64,000 nucleotides of DNA from Brevibacillus massiliensis (lineage in GTDB: Bacteria > Bacillota > Bacilli > Brevibacillales > Brevibacillaceae). This document shows, piece after piece, positions 1 through 8,449 of the stretch (the first letter of the stretch is position 1; each line of letters starts with the position of its first letter). A program made the translations under genes and the position numbers. The notes beneath the pieces were generated by a model. That model was not told the origin of the DNA. It searched no databases and saw only the letters and a list, made by a program, of their open reading frames with translations. The DNA lies in assembly GCF_000311785.1 (NCBI RefSeq), contig NZ_HE978535.1, positions 495,076 to 559,075 on the forward strand. Reading direction: 5' to 3'.

Positions 1-515
1 TTTGGAAATACTTCCAGCCGATCCCCTTCATCATAACTGACCGCTTCAACCCATTCCCCCACGATGTTCTTTCGATGTTCCGGCTCTACATAGAGAGTTA
101 ACCGGTGAGCGCCACAATAGGTCTCTGCAATATCGCATTGCACAGCCTCGGGAAGTAAATGCTCCACCCCCTTAGGTGGGCGATTTGAACGCGCGGTATG
201 ATCGGAAAAATGAACATAAGTACCGTTTGCCAGAAGTGTTTTTTCACACAGCTGGAACGCCAGCTGCGCAGGGATTCTTTTGTCATGGATTTCACGGCCG
301 TTATCGATCACATAACTGCCATTATAAGTGACATAAAGGGAACAGCCCAACTTTTCTCCGTACAGTACAGAGCCAGCCAAAGAACGGCCGGTTGCCAATC
401 CTATCAAAATTCCCATTCGCTTCAGTGCGTCAACAGTTTCAACCACTTCCCTGTCAAGTTCACCTTTGGAGGTCAAAATTGTTCCGTCAATATCGAGAAA
501 CACAATTCGGTACAT
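1..515 (-). CDS. Cof-type HAD-superfamily phosphatase (5' part only, runs off window)
   Basis: Reading from an ATG at 515 on the minus strand gives 171 residues that continue past the left edge. It opens with the HAD motif I, FLDIDGTIL, at residues 5-13, followed by a motif II-like LATGRS near residue 42 and a cap-type region, as in Cof/YwpJ sugar-phosphate phosphatases. A ribosome site (AAAGGTGAT) precedes the ATG. The gene is divergent from the yhf-type operon and shares its control region, so it may dephosphorylate an intermediate of that pathway; this is inference. The motif III lysine and motif IV aspartates lie outside the window. Confidence 0.85.
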   Translation of the reverse strand, partial: MYRIVFLDIDGTILTSKGELDREVVETVDALKRMGILIGLATGRSLAGSVLYGEKLGCSLYVTYNGSYVIDNGREIHDKRIPAQLAFQLCEKTLLANGTYVHFSDHTARSNRPPKGVEHLLPEAVQCDIAETYCGAHRLTLYVEPEHRKNIVGEWVEAVSYDEGDRLEVFP

Positions 516-559
516 TTACATCACCTTTTTTCAAATTTTTTTGAGACTTCGATTTTAAG

Positions 560-621
560 TATTGTGCAACGCGAAAATTCATTTTATAATCATAATACAA
601 TATACAGATTTTTGTACAATA
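560..621 (+). promoter_or_regulatory. Promoter and inverted-repeat operator of the yhf-type operon
   Basis: A sigma-A-like promoter reads TTGTGC (562-567), 17 bp spacer, TATAAT (585-590). It is flanked by an inverted repeat, TATTGTGCAA (560-569) and TTGTACAATA (612-621), with one mismatch between arms. The left arm covers the -35 box and the right arm ends next to the ribosome site of the regulator gene at 632. This is what an autoregulating YhfZ operator could look like; binding is inferred. Confidence 0.5.
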
Positions 622-631
622 GGGGGTCGAC

Positions 632-1549
632 ATGATAGAGCAGCTTCTCACCAAAAATGGCATGGCATTGGTCGGCATTGCCAAAATATTAATGGGTGTT
701 TCACCGGGCGACCGTATTCCGAAAATATCGGAACTGGCGGAAAAAATGCACTCTGGCAGAGGAACGGTGCAGGTGGCGTTAAAGCGAATGGAAGAGCTTG
801 GCGCTATCAAATTGGAATCAAGAGGGCATCAGGGTACTTTTTTGATTGAAATGGATCTGCCGAAAATGTGGCAAATCGCAGCTTTTGAAATGGTCACAGG
901 GGCGATGCCTCTCCCCTATTCCAAACGTTATGAGGGACTCGCGACCGGTTTATACAGTGTGTTTGAGGAAGCAAACGTTCCTTTCAGTTTAGCCTACATG
1001 CGGGGAGCCGAAAGTCGAATCAAAAGCCTCCTTAACAAGCGATACGACTTCATCCTGATCTCCCGTTATGCAGCGAAGAAAGCAATGGAAGAAGGAACTG
1101 CCATTGAAGTGGTCCTCAATTTTGGAGTAGGAACATATTTGTCTGCACATACTCTCTTGTTTGCGGATAAAAGTTTCAATGAAATCCAGGATGGCATGAG
1201 GGTTGGCTTAGACTTCGATTCCATCGACCAGCGCAATTTGACTTACAGGGTATGTGAAGGCAAAAACGTAGAGTATGTGAAACTGCCGTACACCCACATT
1301 TTGTCAAGTCTGCAAACGAAAAAAATTGATGCGTGCGTTTTTAATGGAGACGAAGTCCAGGAACGCTTTCTTTCTATCAAACAAGTTCCGATACCTCAAT
1401 CGGAACAAAGCTCAAATACAGAGGCTGTAATCGTCGTCAGAAAGGAGGATGCGGACATCTTCCAAAAACTTTTCTCGATCATGAATGTTTCAGCGGTTCT
1501 AAACATTCAAAAGCAGGTTATGAATGGCGAGATGTATCCAAGATATTAG
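632..1549 (+). CDS. yhfZ: YhfZ-type transcriptional regulator
   Basis: 305 residues. Residues 1-75 form a GntR-like winged helix (SGRGTVQVALKRMEELGAI is the recognition and wing part). Residues 85-300 resemble a periplasmic-binding-like effector domain, as in E. coli YhfZ. AGGGGG at 621-626 is its ribosome site. It is the first gene of an operon whose order (regulator, PRD protein, YhfU, YhfT, Php, YhfS, YhfX, YhfW) mirrors the enterobacterial yhf set, so it probably senses a pathway metabolite and controls the operon. The ligand is unknown. Recognition rests on the whole neighbourhood as much as on this protein. Confidence 0.82.
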   Translation: MIEQLLTKNGMALVGIAKILMGVSPGDRIPKISELAEKMHSGRGTVQVALKRMEELGAIKLESRGHQGTFLIEMDLPKMWQIAAFEMVTGAMPLPYSKRYEGLATGLYSVFEEANVPFSLAYMRGAESRIKSLLNKRYDFILISRYAAKKAMEEGTAIEVVLNFGVGTYLSAHTLLFADKSFNEIQDGMRVGLDFDSIDQRNLTYRVCEGKNVEYVKLPYTHILSSLQTKKIDACVFNGDEVQERFLSIKQVPIPQSEQSSNTEAVIVVRKEDADIFQKLFSIMNVSAVLNIQKQVMNGEMYPRY

Positions 1550-1560
1550 GGGGTTACGCA

Positions 1561-1932
1561 ATGGGAACAAACCTGGAAGCAAATTTGCTGGAGAGAATTG
1601 ACCTTCTCTATCAGACAAATCAGATTAATGACTATGTTTATGAGAAACTGCCTTCGCTGTTAAAAAGAGTGGAAGATTACTTGCAAATCACCCTGTCGGA
1701 AGAAAATGCAGGTTCGTTTGTAAGCCACCTTGCAATCGCCTTGCAGAGAATTATGCAAAATGCTCCCGTTCAGGAAGTTTCGGATGAAGTGAAAGCGTTA
1801 ACAGACAAGCACCCCGAATTTTATCAATTTGCCGGAGAAATTCTGGCCCTGCCCGGAACTGAAAGCGTTAACTGCCATGCAGAGGCATCATTTGTTACAT
1901 TATATCTTTGCTTATTAAGCGGAAAGGAGTAA
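1561..1932 (+). CDS. yhfY: Small PRD-like protein (YhfY type)
   Basis: 123 residues, all predicted helix, resembling one PTS-regulation domain. YhfY of E. coli is a similarly small stand-alone PRD protein. Conserved histidines that could be phosphorylated include those in FVSHLAI and TDKHPEF. The ribosome site overlaps the stop codon of yhfZ (TAGGGGG), so the two genes are translationally close. It may modulate YhfZ in response to phosphotransfer or another signal. No enzymatic motif is visible. The family call is moderate and supported mainly by position. Confidence 0.65.
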   Translation: MGTNLEANLLERIDLLYQTNQINDYVYEKLPSLLKRVEDYLQITLSEENAGSFVSHLAIALQRIMQNAPVQEVSDEVKALTDKHPEFYQFAGEILALPGTESVNCHAEASFVTLYLCLLSGKE

Positions 1933-1937
1933 ACAAA

Positions 1938-2309
1938 ATGTTACGAATCGTAGTGGGCGGACTTCGCAAGGATGTGATCGAAAGAACAGCAAAGGAGGCA
2001 GGTGGGGACAAGATAAGTGTGACTGTTACGTCGGATTTTGAAGCGGCGAAAAAGATTAAGGCAGGTGAGGCTGATTACTATCTCGGCGCGTGCAATAGCG
2101 GAGGAGGTGCAGCGCTCTCTATCCCGATTGGCATTCTAGGTTATTCGAATTGTGCAACCGTTGCCAAACTTGGAGGAAAACCTGATGCAAAAAACATTGA
2201 AAAATTGGTAAGTGAAGGAAAAGTTGCTTTCGGGATGGCTGTAGAAAGTGTTGAAGATGCGGTTCCCCTGATTATCAGCAGCTTACTGAAAAAGCATAAT
2301 CTCATTTAG
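1938..2309 (+). CDS. yhfU: YhfU-type small protein (DUF2620)
   Basis: 123 residues from ATG 1938, five bases after the previous stop, with the ribosome site GGAAAGGAG. It has a short alpha/beta fold with the conserved stretch YYLGACNSGGGAALSIPIG (residues 48-66) and a Gly-rich region ending in VESVEDAVPLI. DUF2620 members occur beside YhfT-type membrane proteins, so it may be a cytoplasmic partner of the transporter encoded 11 bp downstream. The biochemical role is unknown for the family. Confidence 0.8.
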   Translation: MLRIVVGGLRKDVIERTAKEAGGDKISVTVTSDFEAAKKIKAGEADYYLGACNSGGGAALSIPIGILGYSNCATVAKLGGKPDAKNIEKLVSEGKVAFGMAVESVEDAVPLIISSLLKKHNLI

Positions 2310-2320
2310 GAGGAGAAAGT

Positions 2321-3862
2321 ATGGAACCAATCAATTTATCATTCCTGCAACACATCTCCGCTGCCCAGGTTATTGTGCTTACACTCCTTACGGCTATAAC
2401 GGCTATGGCAGCTCATTTGGGAAAAGCGGTTTTTCATGACGGCATCCGCCCGATTATGCCGGAGTTCTTGGAGGGGAGGATGAGACGTCCTGAACTTGCC
2501 TCCATTTCCTTTGGATTAAGTATTGGCTTCATTGTATCGGTAGGTCTGTCGTTTGCCGTTTCGTTCCAGTTGTTAAATCCATGGCTGCTGTTTCTGCCAA
2601 CGGATATCTTAGGGGTTATGGCCACCAGTTGGTGGCTTGCGGCAATCCTTGGGGCTGCCTGGGGACTTGTCGTCTTGTTCGGTCTTGCTGGAGTGCAGAC
2701 GGTGTTTACGCTTTTACCGGTGGATTTAATCGGTGCATTAGGAGAGCTAACGACCCCGGTACTGGTTTCGTTTACCGCGTTCCCGGTGCTGGCAGTTCTG
2801 TATCAGTTTGGCTGGGTACGAGCTCTGATCACCGGTATCTCAGTCCTGATCGTTCGACAATTGCTGCCGGTGATCGGCGGAACGTTTACTGCCAAGGCAA
2901 ACGGTTTCCTAGATCAAGCGAAACAGCTTGCGGGTGTTACGTTCACGGAAAAAGCCGATTTTGCTGCGAAAGTAAATGCACTTAAGGATGCGGCGGTATC
3001 GAATCCACAAGTGCAGGATTTGATTTCGCAAGCTTCCTACAACAACTCGCTGGGAAACACCATATCCGGGTTCGTTATGCAGATTGCCGTACTTATGTTA
3101 GTAGGTATGATTTTTCTGGTGTGTTTCGCCATTTCCAAAGACCGGGCAATCAAAAAGAATGGTGCTGATGCTTCAGCGGAAATGGCAGCAGCGGCGGAAG
3201 CGGAGGCAAACATTTTTGACGTTCGCACGAAACGGATTTACAAAGGACTTCCGCTCTTGGCAGCGATTGGTGCACTTCTTGCGGTTTCGTGTAACATGGG
3301 GTTCTTTACCGGATCCGATGTTGCCGGTCCAATCTTGCAAAAGGCATGGCAGGCTACCGGACAGGAACAAACTGACCTTCTGCGCAGTGCTGCTGTAGCC
3401 GACGTGATACGGGGAATCAGTTTTATTCCGCTAATCGTTACAACCGCATTGGCTACCGGGGTTTATGGAGTAGTAGGTTTAACCTTTGTGTTCCCGCTAG
3501 GTTATTTATCTCCTAATCCAGTAATCGCCGCCATTTTGGGGGCTCTGTGGATTTGCATAGAGGTAGTTGCGCTTCGCGGAATCGGACGGTTCCTGCAGCG
3601 ATATCCGACACTACGTGAATCTTCGGATAACATTCGTACATCAATGAATACAATGATGGAACTCGCTTTGTTTATCGGGGGCGCGTTCGCCGCGATGAAA
3701 ATGGCGCCAAACGCATTCGGATTATCCTTGACGATTTTCATCCTGCTGTATGCGGCAAACGAAGGTTTGGGACGTCCGATCATGAGGCTTGCGGCTGCAC
3801 CCGTGGCCATCATCATAACCGGAATTCTTCTCAATCTGTTGCACTTTGTGAAACTCGTATAA
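2321..3862 (+). CDS. yhfT: YhfT-type multi-spanning transporter
   Basis: 513 residues with about a dozen hydrophobic segments. A soluble loop around residues 180-235 is rich in Ala/Lys, and a charged loop around 265-300 precedes the C-terminal membrane half. It matches the uncharacterised YhfT transporter family in context and layout. A strong ribosome site (GGAGGAG) precedes ATG 2321. It probably imports the substrate used by Php/YhfS/YhfX/YhfW. A small hairpin (GGTAGG/CCTACC near 3876-3892) lies between it and php and may tune expression. Confidence 0.75.
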   Translation: MEPINLSFLQHISAAQVIVLTLLTAITAMAAHLGKAVFHDGIRPIMPEFLEGRMRRPELASISFGLSIGFIVSVGLSFAVSFQLLNPWLLFLPTDILGVMATSWWLAAILGAAWGLVVLFGLAGVQTVFTLLPVDLIGALGELTTPVLVSFTAFPVLAVLYQFGWVRALITGISVLIVRQLLPVIGGTFTAKANGFLDQAKQLAGVTFTEKADFAAKVNALKDAAVSNPQVQDLISQASYNNSLGNTISGFVMQIAVLMLVGMIFLVCFAISKDRAIKKNGADASAEMAAAAEAEANIFDVRTKRIYKGLPLLAAIGALLAVSCNMGFFTGSDVAGPILQKAWQATGQEQTDLLRSAAVADVIRGISFIPLIVTTALATGVYGVVGLTFVFPLGYLSPNPVIAAILGALWICIEVVALRGIGRFLQRYPTLRESSDNIRTSMNTMMELALFIGGAFAAMKMAPNAFGLSLTIFILLYAANEGLGRPIMRLAAAPVAIIITGILLNLLHFVKLV

Positions 3863-3915
3863 AAATTCGGTTACAGGTAGGGAACCCCTACCTTTCCCTG
3901 TTAGGAGGATATCGT

Positions 3916-4824
3916 ATGAAAGTGCATTCGGTAACAGGAGCATTTGATCCTCAAGCCGTCCAAAAAACCATGATACATGAGCATCTAGTGTTTAATCTGT
4001 CGGGTGTTCGTCAAGACAATGACTCCATTTTGGAGGATTCGCCGGAGATGGATCGAGAGATGGAGTCGATTATCGCTTCGGGATGCAATACCGTCGTTGA
4101 AGTCTCAAACATCGGTATGGGGAGAAATCCACAGGGCCTGGCTGCCCTTGCCCGTAAGCATAACTTGCTGATTGTCGCATCGACCGGATTTTACAAAGAG
4201 CAGTTTTATCCATCCTTTGTGTTCGAGCGTAGTGCAGAGGAACTGGCCGAAATGATGGTCCGCGAGATTTTGGTGGGAATGGACGATACAAACATTAAAG
4301 CAGGCCTGATTGCGGAAATCGGAAGCAGTTTCAAGGAGATTACCGCAGCGGAAGAAAAGGTGTTCCGTGCTGCCATCTTGGCGCATAAACAAACAGGCGC
4401 CTCGATCAGTACCCATTGTGAGATTGGAACAATGGGAAAGGAACAAATGGCGATTTTTGAAAAATATGGCGTCGAGATGAACCGTGTCTCATTTGGACAT
4501 CAGGATCTCAACACAGATATGGAAGAACAATTGCTGATTTTGAAAAACGGTGCGTTCCTGCAGTTTGACACGATCGGAAAAAACAGTTACCGAAAAGACG
4601 AAGATCGCGTGAATCATCTGGTTGCCCTTCTTGATCGCGGGTATGAGGACCAGATCATGCTGTCATGCGATATCACAAGAAAATCGTATATGAAACAGCA
4701 CGGTGGATGGGGATACAACCATCTCTTCGAATTCTTTGTTCCTGCCTTGCAGCAAAAAGGGGTTACGCGAGACATCCTTGATAAAATGCTGATTTTCAAT
4801 CCGCGAAAGTTTTTGGCGTTCTAG
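3916..4824 (+). CDS. php: Phosphotriesterase-homology protein, amidohydrolase superfamily
   Basis: 302 residues of TIM-barrel amidohydrolase. Metal ligands can be read directly: HEH at residues 21-23, H167 in STHCE, H195 in FGHQD and an Asp in LSCDI near residue 252. The bridging position is a glutamate (AEIG, about residue 134) rather than a carboxylated lysine, as described for E. coli PHP. A strong AGGAGG precedes the ATG. Family members hydrolyse esters or lactones with a binuclear metal centre. The substrate is unknown; the operon suggests a sugar- or amino-acid-derived ester or lactone. E. coli names this gene php/yhfV. Confidence 0.86.
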   Translation: MKVHSVTGAFDPQAVQKTMIHEHLVFNLSGVRQDNDSILEDSPEMDREMESIIASGCNTVVEVSNIGMGRNPQGLAALARKHNLLIVASTGFYKEQFYPSFVFERSAEELAEMMVREILVGMDDTNIKAGLIAEIGSSFKEITAAEEKVFRAAILAHKQTGASISTHCEIGTMGKEQMAIFEKYGVEMNRVSFGHQDLNTDMEEQLLILKNGAFLQFDTIGKNSYRKDEDRVNHLVALLDRGYEDQIMLSCDITRKSYMKQHGGWGYNHLFEFFVPALQQKGVTRDILDKMLIFNPRKFLAF

Positions 4825-4833
4825 GAGGAAACC

Positions 4834-5931
4834 ATGATTAGAATTTCGACTCTGCCCACGATGACAAGGGAACAGGCGGTGCAAGCCCAATTTGCATTAG
4901 TGGACGCCATTTCCCATCATTTTTCCGGTACGGAGTTTTTATCGTCTGGAGATTATGGGGTAACACCGGGCCGGGGACGTCCAAATCAGACGATGAAAGT
5001 TGAAAAAGTGTTGGCCGAATTTTTTGGCACCGAAGATTGCGTTCTTGTTCGGGGTGCCGGTACAGGCGGCATTCGGCTTGCATTGAGCGCCTGCCTGAAT
5101 CCTGGGGATCCGATCATGTTGCATAAGGCTCCGATTTACACCACGACCAAAGAGACAATCCGTCTGATGGGGCTTAAGCCGGTATTTGTCGATTACCATG
5201 ATTTGGCTGAAGTCGTGCGGGCGCTTTCTCAGGTGAAAGTGGTATATGTACAGCATTCCCGCCAACAGATGAGAGACGAATATGATGTGGGACAGTTGAT
5301 TCAGGCGGTAAAACGAGCGCATCCGGATATCCCGGTACTCGTCGACGATAATTATACCGTGTTTAAAGTTCCGCATATCGGTGTTCAACTCGGTGCCGAC
5401 ATATCCACCTTTTCAGGGTTTAAGTTATTGGGGCCTGAAGGAATCGGGATTGTCGTAGGGAAACAGGCGCCGCTTGAAATGATAAAAAAACGGAACTATT
5501 CGGGCGGAGGCCAGGTGCAGGGACCGGAAGCGATGGAACTGCTCCGGGCACTTGTGACAGCCCCGGTTATGTGTGCGATTCAGACCGAACAGGCTGCGGA
5601 AATCTGCAGCCGGTTGAACGATGGCGAAGTACCGGGGATCGAATGGGCGCAACTGTCAAACTCCCAATCAAGAAACGTCATTGCCAAATTGTCGGATCCG
5701 ATTGCCCAACCGGTCATTGAGGCTTGTGATCAGTTTGGCGGCGCGATCTTTCCTGTAGGTGCCGAATCAAAATACGAGGTGCTGCCAATGATCTACCGCG
5801 TCTCGGGATCATTTGTGGAAAGCGATCCCGAATTGGCCCCGTATTTGCTGCGGATCAATCCCATGCGAAGCGGTGCGGGACTGGTCATTGACATTTTGAA
5901 GAAATCGCTTCATCAAGTGAACCGGTCATGA
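4834..5931 (+). CDS. yhfS: YhfS-type PLP-dependent enzyme (fold type I)
   Basis: 365 residues of aspartate-aminotransferase fold. The PLP lysine is in STFSGFKLLGPEG (about residue 195), the cofactor Asp is in VLVDDN, and a Gly-rich phosphate-binding segment lies at RGAGTGGIRLA. AGGAGG precedes ATG 4834 by 7 bp. It resembles Cys/Met-metabolism or class-V-like enzymes, as E. coli YhfS does, but the reaction (transamination, elimination or decarboxylation) cannot be fixed from sequence. It probably acts on an amino-group-bearing intermediate shared with YhfX. Confidence 0.78.
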   Translation: MIRISTLPTMTREQAVQAQFALVDAISHHFSGTEFLSSGDYGVTPGRGRPNQTMKVEKVLAEFFGTEDCVLVRGAGTGGIRLALSACLNPGDPIMLHKAPIYTTTKETIRLMGLKPVFVDYHDLAEVVRALSQVKVVYVQHSRQQMRDEYDVGQLIQAVKRAHPDIPVLVDDNYTVFKVPHIGVQLGADISTFSGFKLLGPEGIGIVVGKQAPLEMIKKRNYSGGGQVQGPEAMELLRALVTAPVMCAIQTEQAAEICSRLNDGEVPGIEWAQLSNSQSRNVIAKLSDPIAQPVIEACDQFGGAIFPVGAESKYEVLPMIYRVSGSFVESDPELAPYLLRINPMRSGAGLVIDILKKSLHQVNRS

Positions 5932-6077
5932 ATGTAGTAAGGGAACTAACGCGGAACAGGATGGCCGGGTTGCGCCAACAGTCGCGCCATACATGCGGAT
6001 CACGATGGGACAAGCCAATAAACAAAGATTATTTTTCAAACAAGATAAGCCAGTGCAAAAAAAGGCTTTTTCGGTAG
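5928..6077 (+). CDS. Possible 49-residue basic peptide between yhfS and yhfX
   Basis: The ATG at 5928 overlaps the yhfS stop (ATGA), and the frame stays open for 49 codons to a TAG at 6075-6077. That stop sits inside the ribosome site of yhfX (TAGGAGG). The product is very basic (N-terminus MNVVRELTRNRMAG) and I recognise no family. The overlap at both ends suggests translational coupling, but the upstream ribosome site is weak and the sequence could simply be a spacer. Low certainty. Confidence 0.25.
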   Translation: MNVVRELTRNRMAGLRQQSRHTCGSRWDKPINKDYFSNKISQCKKRLFR

Positions 6078-6088
6078 GAGGTGGTTGA

Positions 6089-7237
6089 ATGTTCCTTGGC
6101 GTCACTCGTCGCAGAAATCCTCAATTACTGGAGGCAGCATTATATTTTCACCAAAAAGGAGACATTCCGCCCAACACATATGTAATTGATTTGGATGCCG
6201 TCCGCGAAAATGCAGCCCATTTGGCAAAAGAGGCAAAGAAACAACAACTGCAGCTTTACTTCATGACCAAACAATTCGGTAGAAATCCAATCGTTTCAAG
6301 AGCAATTGTGGAAGCGGGCATTCCCAAAGCGGTTGCGGTTGACCCGTGGGAAGCCAGGACACTTGCTCAGAATGGCATAAAGCTGGGACATGTGGGTCAC
6401 CTTGTTCAAATCCCCCGTGCGTTCATAAGCGAGATATTGGAGCTGAACCCTGAAGTGATCACCGTCTTTAGTTATGACAATGCAAAATTGATTTCTGACG
6501 AAGCGGTGAAATTGGGAATACGGCAAAAAGTGCTTCTCCGCGTAATCGATGATGGCGATTTTCTCTATCCGGGACAATCGGGGGGATTCCGTCTGCGCGA
6601 TTTGCAAACCGATGTGGAAAATATCATGCAGCTGCCCGGAGTGGAGGTAGGCGGAGTTACAAGTTTCCCTTGTCTGCTCGTTGAAGATGATAAGGTGAAG
6701 CCAACGCCCAACATCAAAACGATCGAAAAGGCAATCGCATGTTTAAAGAAATGGGGGTTCAACGGGCTTCAGGCGAATACCCCCAGTGTCAGTTCGACTG
6801 CAACATTGGGATTGCTAAAACAGTTGGGGGCGACCCATGCCGAACCGGGACACGCACTTACGGGAACTACACCACTGCATGCGGTGGCCGAGCAGCCTGA
6901 GAAGCCGGCCATGGTTTACGTATCGGAAGTGTCACATTTATTTAGAGAAAAGGCTTATGTTTACGGCGGAGGGTTTTATTACCGATCGCACGTTAAACAT
7001 GCTTTGGTCGGTAAGCAATGGGATCAACTGAAACAAGTGGAGGTCATTGCAGATGAACCCGGGTCTATCGATTATTATGGAACACTTAATTCGGATCAGG
7101 TTTCAGTCGGAGATACAGCACTGTTTTCATTCAGGACCCAGATTTTTGTCACCAGAGCAAGCGTTGCTGTTGTGGAAGGGATAGGAAAGAATCCGAAAAT
7201 CCATGGCATCTTTGATTCGGAGGGGAGAAAATCATGA
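6089..7237 (+). CDS. yhfX: YhfX-type alanine-racemase-like PLP protein
   Basis: 382 residues. The N-terminal barrel is that of fold-type III PLP enzymes: the lysine is in YFMTKQFGRNP (residue 54), where alanine racemases carry their PLP lysine. The C-terminal part is beta-rich (AYVYGGGFYYRSH). It matches E. coli YhfX in length and context. A strong AGGAGGTGG site gives ATG 6089. It could racemise or decarboxylate an amino compound made by YhfS. The stop overlaps the start of the next gene (ATGA). Confidence 0.8.
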   Translation: MFLGVTRRRNPQLLEAALYFHQKGDIPPNTYVIDLDAVRENAAHLAKEAKKQQLQLYFMTKQFGRNPIVSRAIVEAGIPKAVAVDPWEARTLAQNGIKLGHVGHLVQIPRAFISEILELNPEVITVFSYDNAKLISDEAVKLGIRQKVLLRVIDDGDFLYPGQSGGFRLRDLQTDVENIMQLPGVEVGGVTSFPCLLVEDDKVKPTPNIKTIEKAIACLKKWGFNGLQANTPSVSSTATLGLLKQLGATHAEPGHALTGTTPLHAVAEQPEKPAMVYVSEVSHLFREKAYVYGGGFYYRSHVKHALVGKQWDQLKQVEVIADEPGSIDYYGTLNSDQVSVGDTALFSFRTQIFVTRASVAVVEGIGKNPKIHGIFDSEGRKS

Positions 7238-8436
7238 GCAGAACTGTGGTTGTAATTTTAGACGGGCTGGGTGTCGGCGAGATGCCCGATGTGGCTGAAG
7301 TGCGAAAACAGGATGTCGGTTCGCACACTCTCGGACATTTATTGGAAAAACGTCCTACGCGGTTACCCGTGCTGTCCAAGCTTGGTTTGGCGAAAATTTT
7401 ACGGAATTCTGCACTGCTGCCGGAAGTGGAGCCTGTTTCCAGTTATGGCGTTTGCCGTTTGGCTCATGATGGCGCGGATACTTATGCAGGACATAACGAG
7501 ATCATGGGTGCGAAACCCAAAGTTCCGGTCAAAATGTTCATGATTGACGTGGCTGAAGAAGTTGAAGCCGCTTTGCTTGAAGCCGGTTTTCCAGTCTCCC
7601 GTCCGATTAGCGAAACGGGAGTTCTTCTGGTAGACGGAAAAATCATTGTCGCCGACAATATGGAGACGGATCCCGGTCAAATCATAAATGTAACCGGTCC
7701 GTTGGATGAGGTTCCATTTGCAAAAATTCTAAAAGTCGGGCAAGTGGTTCGGCAAATCGTGAAAACCAGCCGGGTGATTGCTCTCGGTGGGACCGGAGTA
7801 ACGGCCCGGGATATCATAAATTCCTGCATCACCCGTAACCGTCAATGTGGAGTCGATACCCCAAGACTGAACATTTACAATGAAAATTATCAGGTTCGCC
7901 ACCTCGGTTACGGGATCAATCCGGAAACACAGATTCCTTCGATCCTGCAGCGGTCGGGAATACCCGTCTATTTATATGGGAAAATTGCCGACGTCGTTCA
8001 AGGGGACGTCGAGGAGCGGGATCCTGTTGTACAAACAGCGGGGGTTTTTGAGAGGATTCTTTCCCGTTTGGACGTGTTAAAACACGGACTGATTTGTGCC
8101 ACCGTTCAGGAAACGGATTTGGCCGGGCACGAGCAGGATTGCGAGAAATACGCACGTGTCCTGGAAATTTCGGATCGCGGAATCGGTCAAATCATCGACA
8201 GGTTGGAACCGGGTGATTTATTGATCGTAACCGCCGATCACGGGAACGACCCAACGATCGGTCACAGCGGCCATACCAGGGAATGTACCCCGTTAATGGT
8301 GTACCGCAGGGGGGAAAATAAAACAACTGAACTTGGAGTGCGAGATACACTTGCCGATGTTGCTGCTACGATTGCGGATTATTTTCAAGCGGCTTCCCCG
8401 GAATATGGCACGAGTATCTGGGCAGGTTCAAGGTAA
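7234..8436 (+). CDS. yhfW: YhfW-type phosphopentomutase-like enzyme
   Basis: 400 residues of alkaline-phosphatase superfamily, phosphopentomutase (DeoB) branch. Visible metal and catalytic motifs are VILDGLGVGE (residues 6-15), the phospho-threonine region GADTYAGHNEIMG near residue 85, DLAGHEQD near 290, and TADHGNDP with the following GHTRE near 330-350. ATG 7234 overlaps the yhfX stop by four bases, implying coupling. The DeoB-like centre suggests transfer of a phosphate on a pentose- or hexose-phosphate-like compound with Mn. The substrate is unknown, but the adjoining nagB makes a sugar phosphate plausible. Confidence 0.84.
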   Translation: MSRTVVVILDGLGVGEMPDVAEVRKQDVGSHTLGHLLEKRPTRLPVLSKLGLAKILRNSALLPEVEPVSSYGVCRLAHDGADTYAGHNEIMGAKPKVPVKMFMIDVAEEVEAALLEAGFPVSRPISETGVLLVDGKIIVADNMETDPGQIINVTGPLDEVPFAKILKVGQVVRQIVKTSRVIALGGTGVTARDIINSCITRNRQCGVDTPRLNIYNENYQVRHLGYGINPETQIPSILQRSGIPVYLYGKIADVVQGDVEERDPVVQTAGVFERILSRLDVLKHGLICATVQETDLAGHEQDCEKYARVLEISDRGIGQIIDRLEPGDLLIVTADHGNDPTIGHSGHTRECTPLMVYRRGENKTTELGVRDTLADVAATIADYFQAASPEYGTSIWAGSR

Positions 8437-8449
8437 GGAGTTGTCAACG

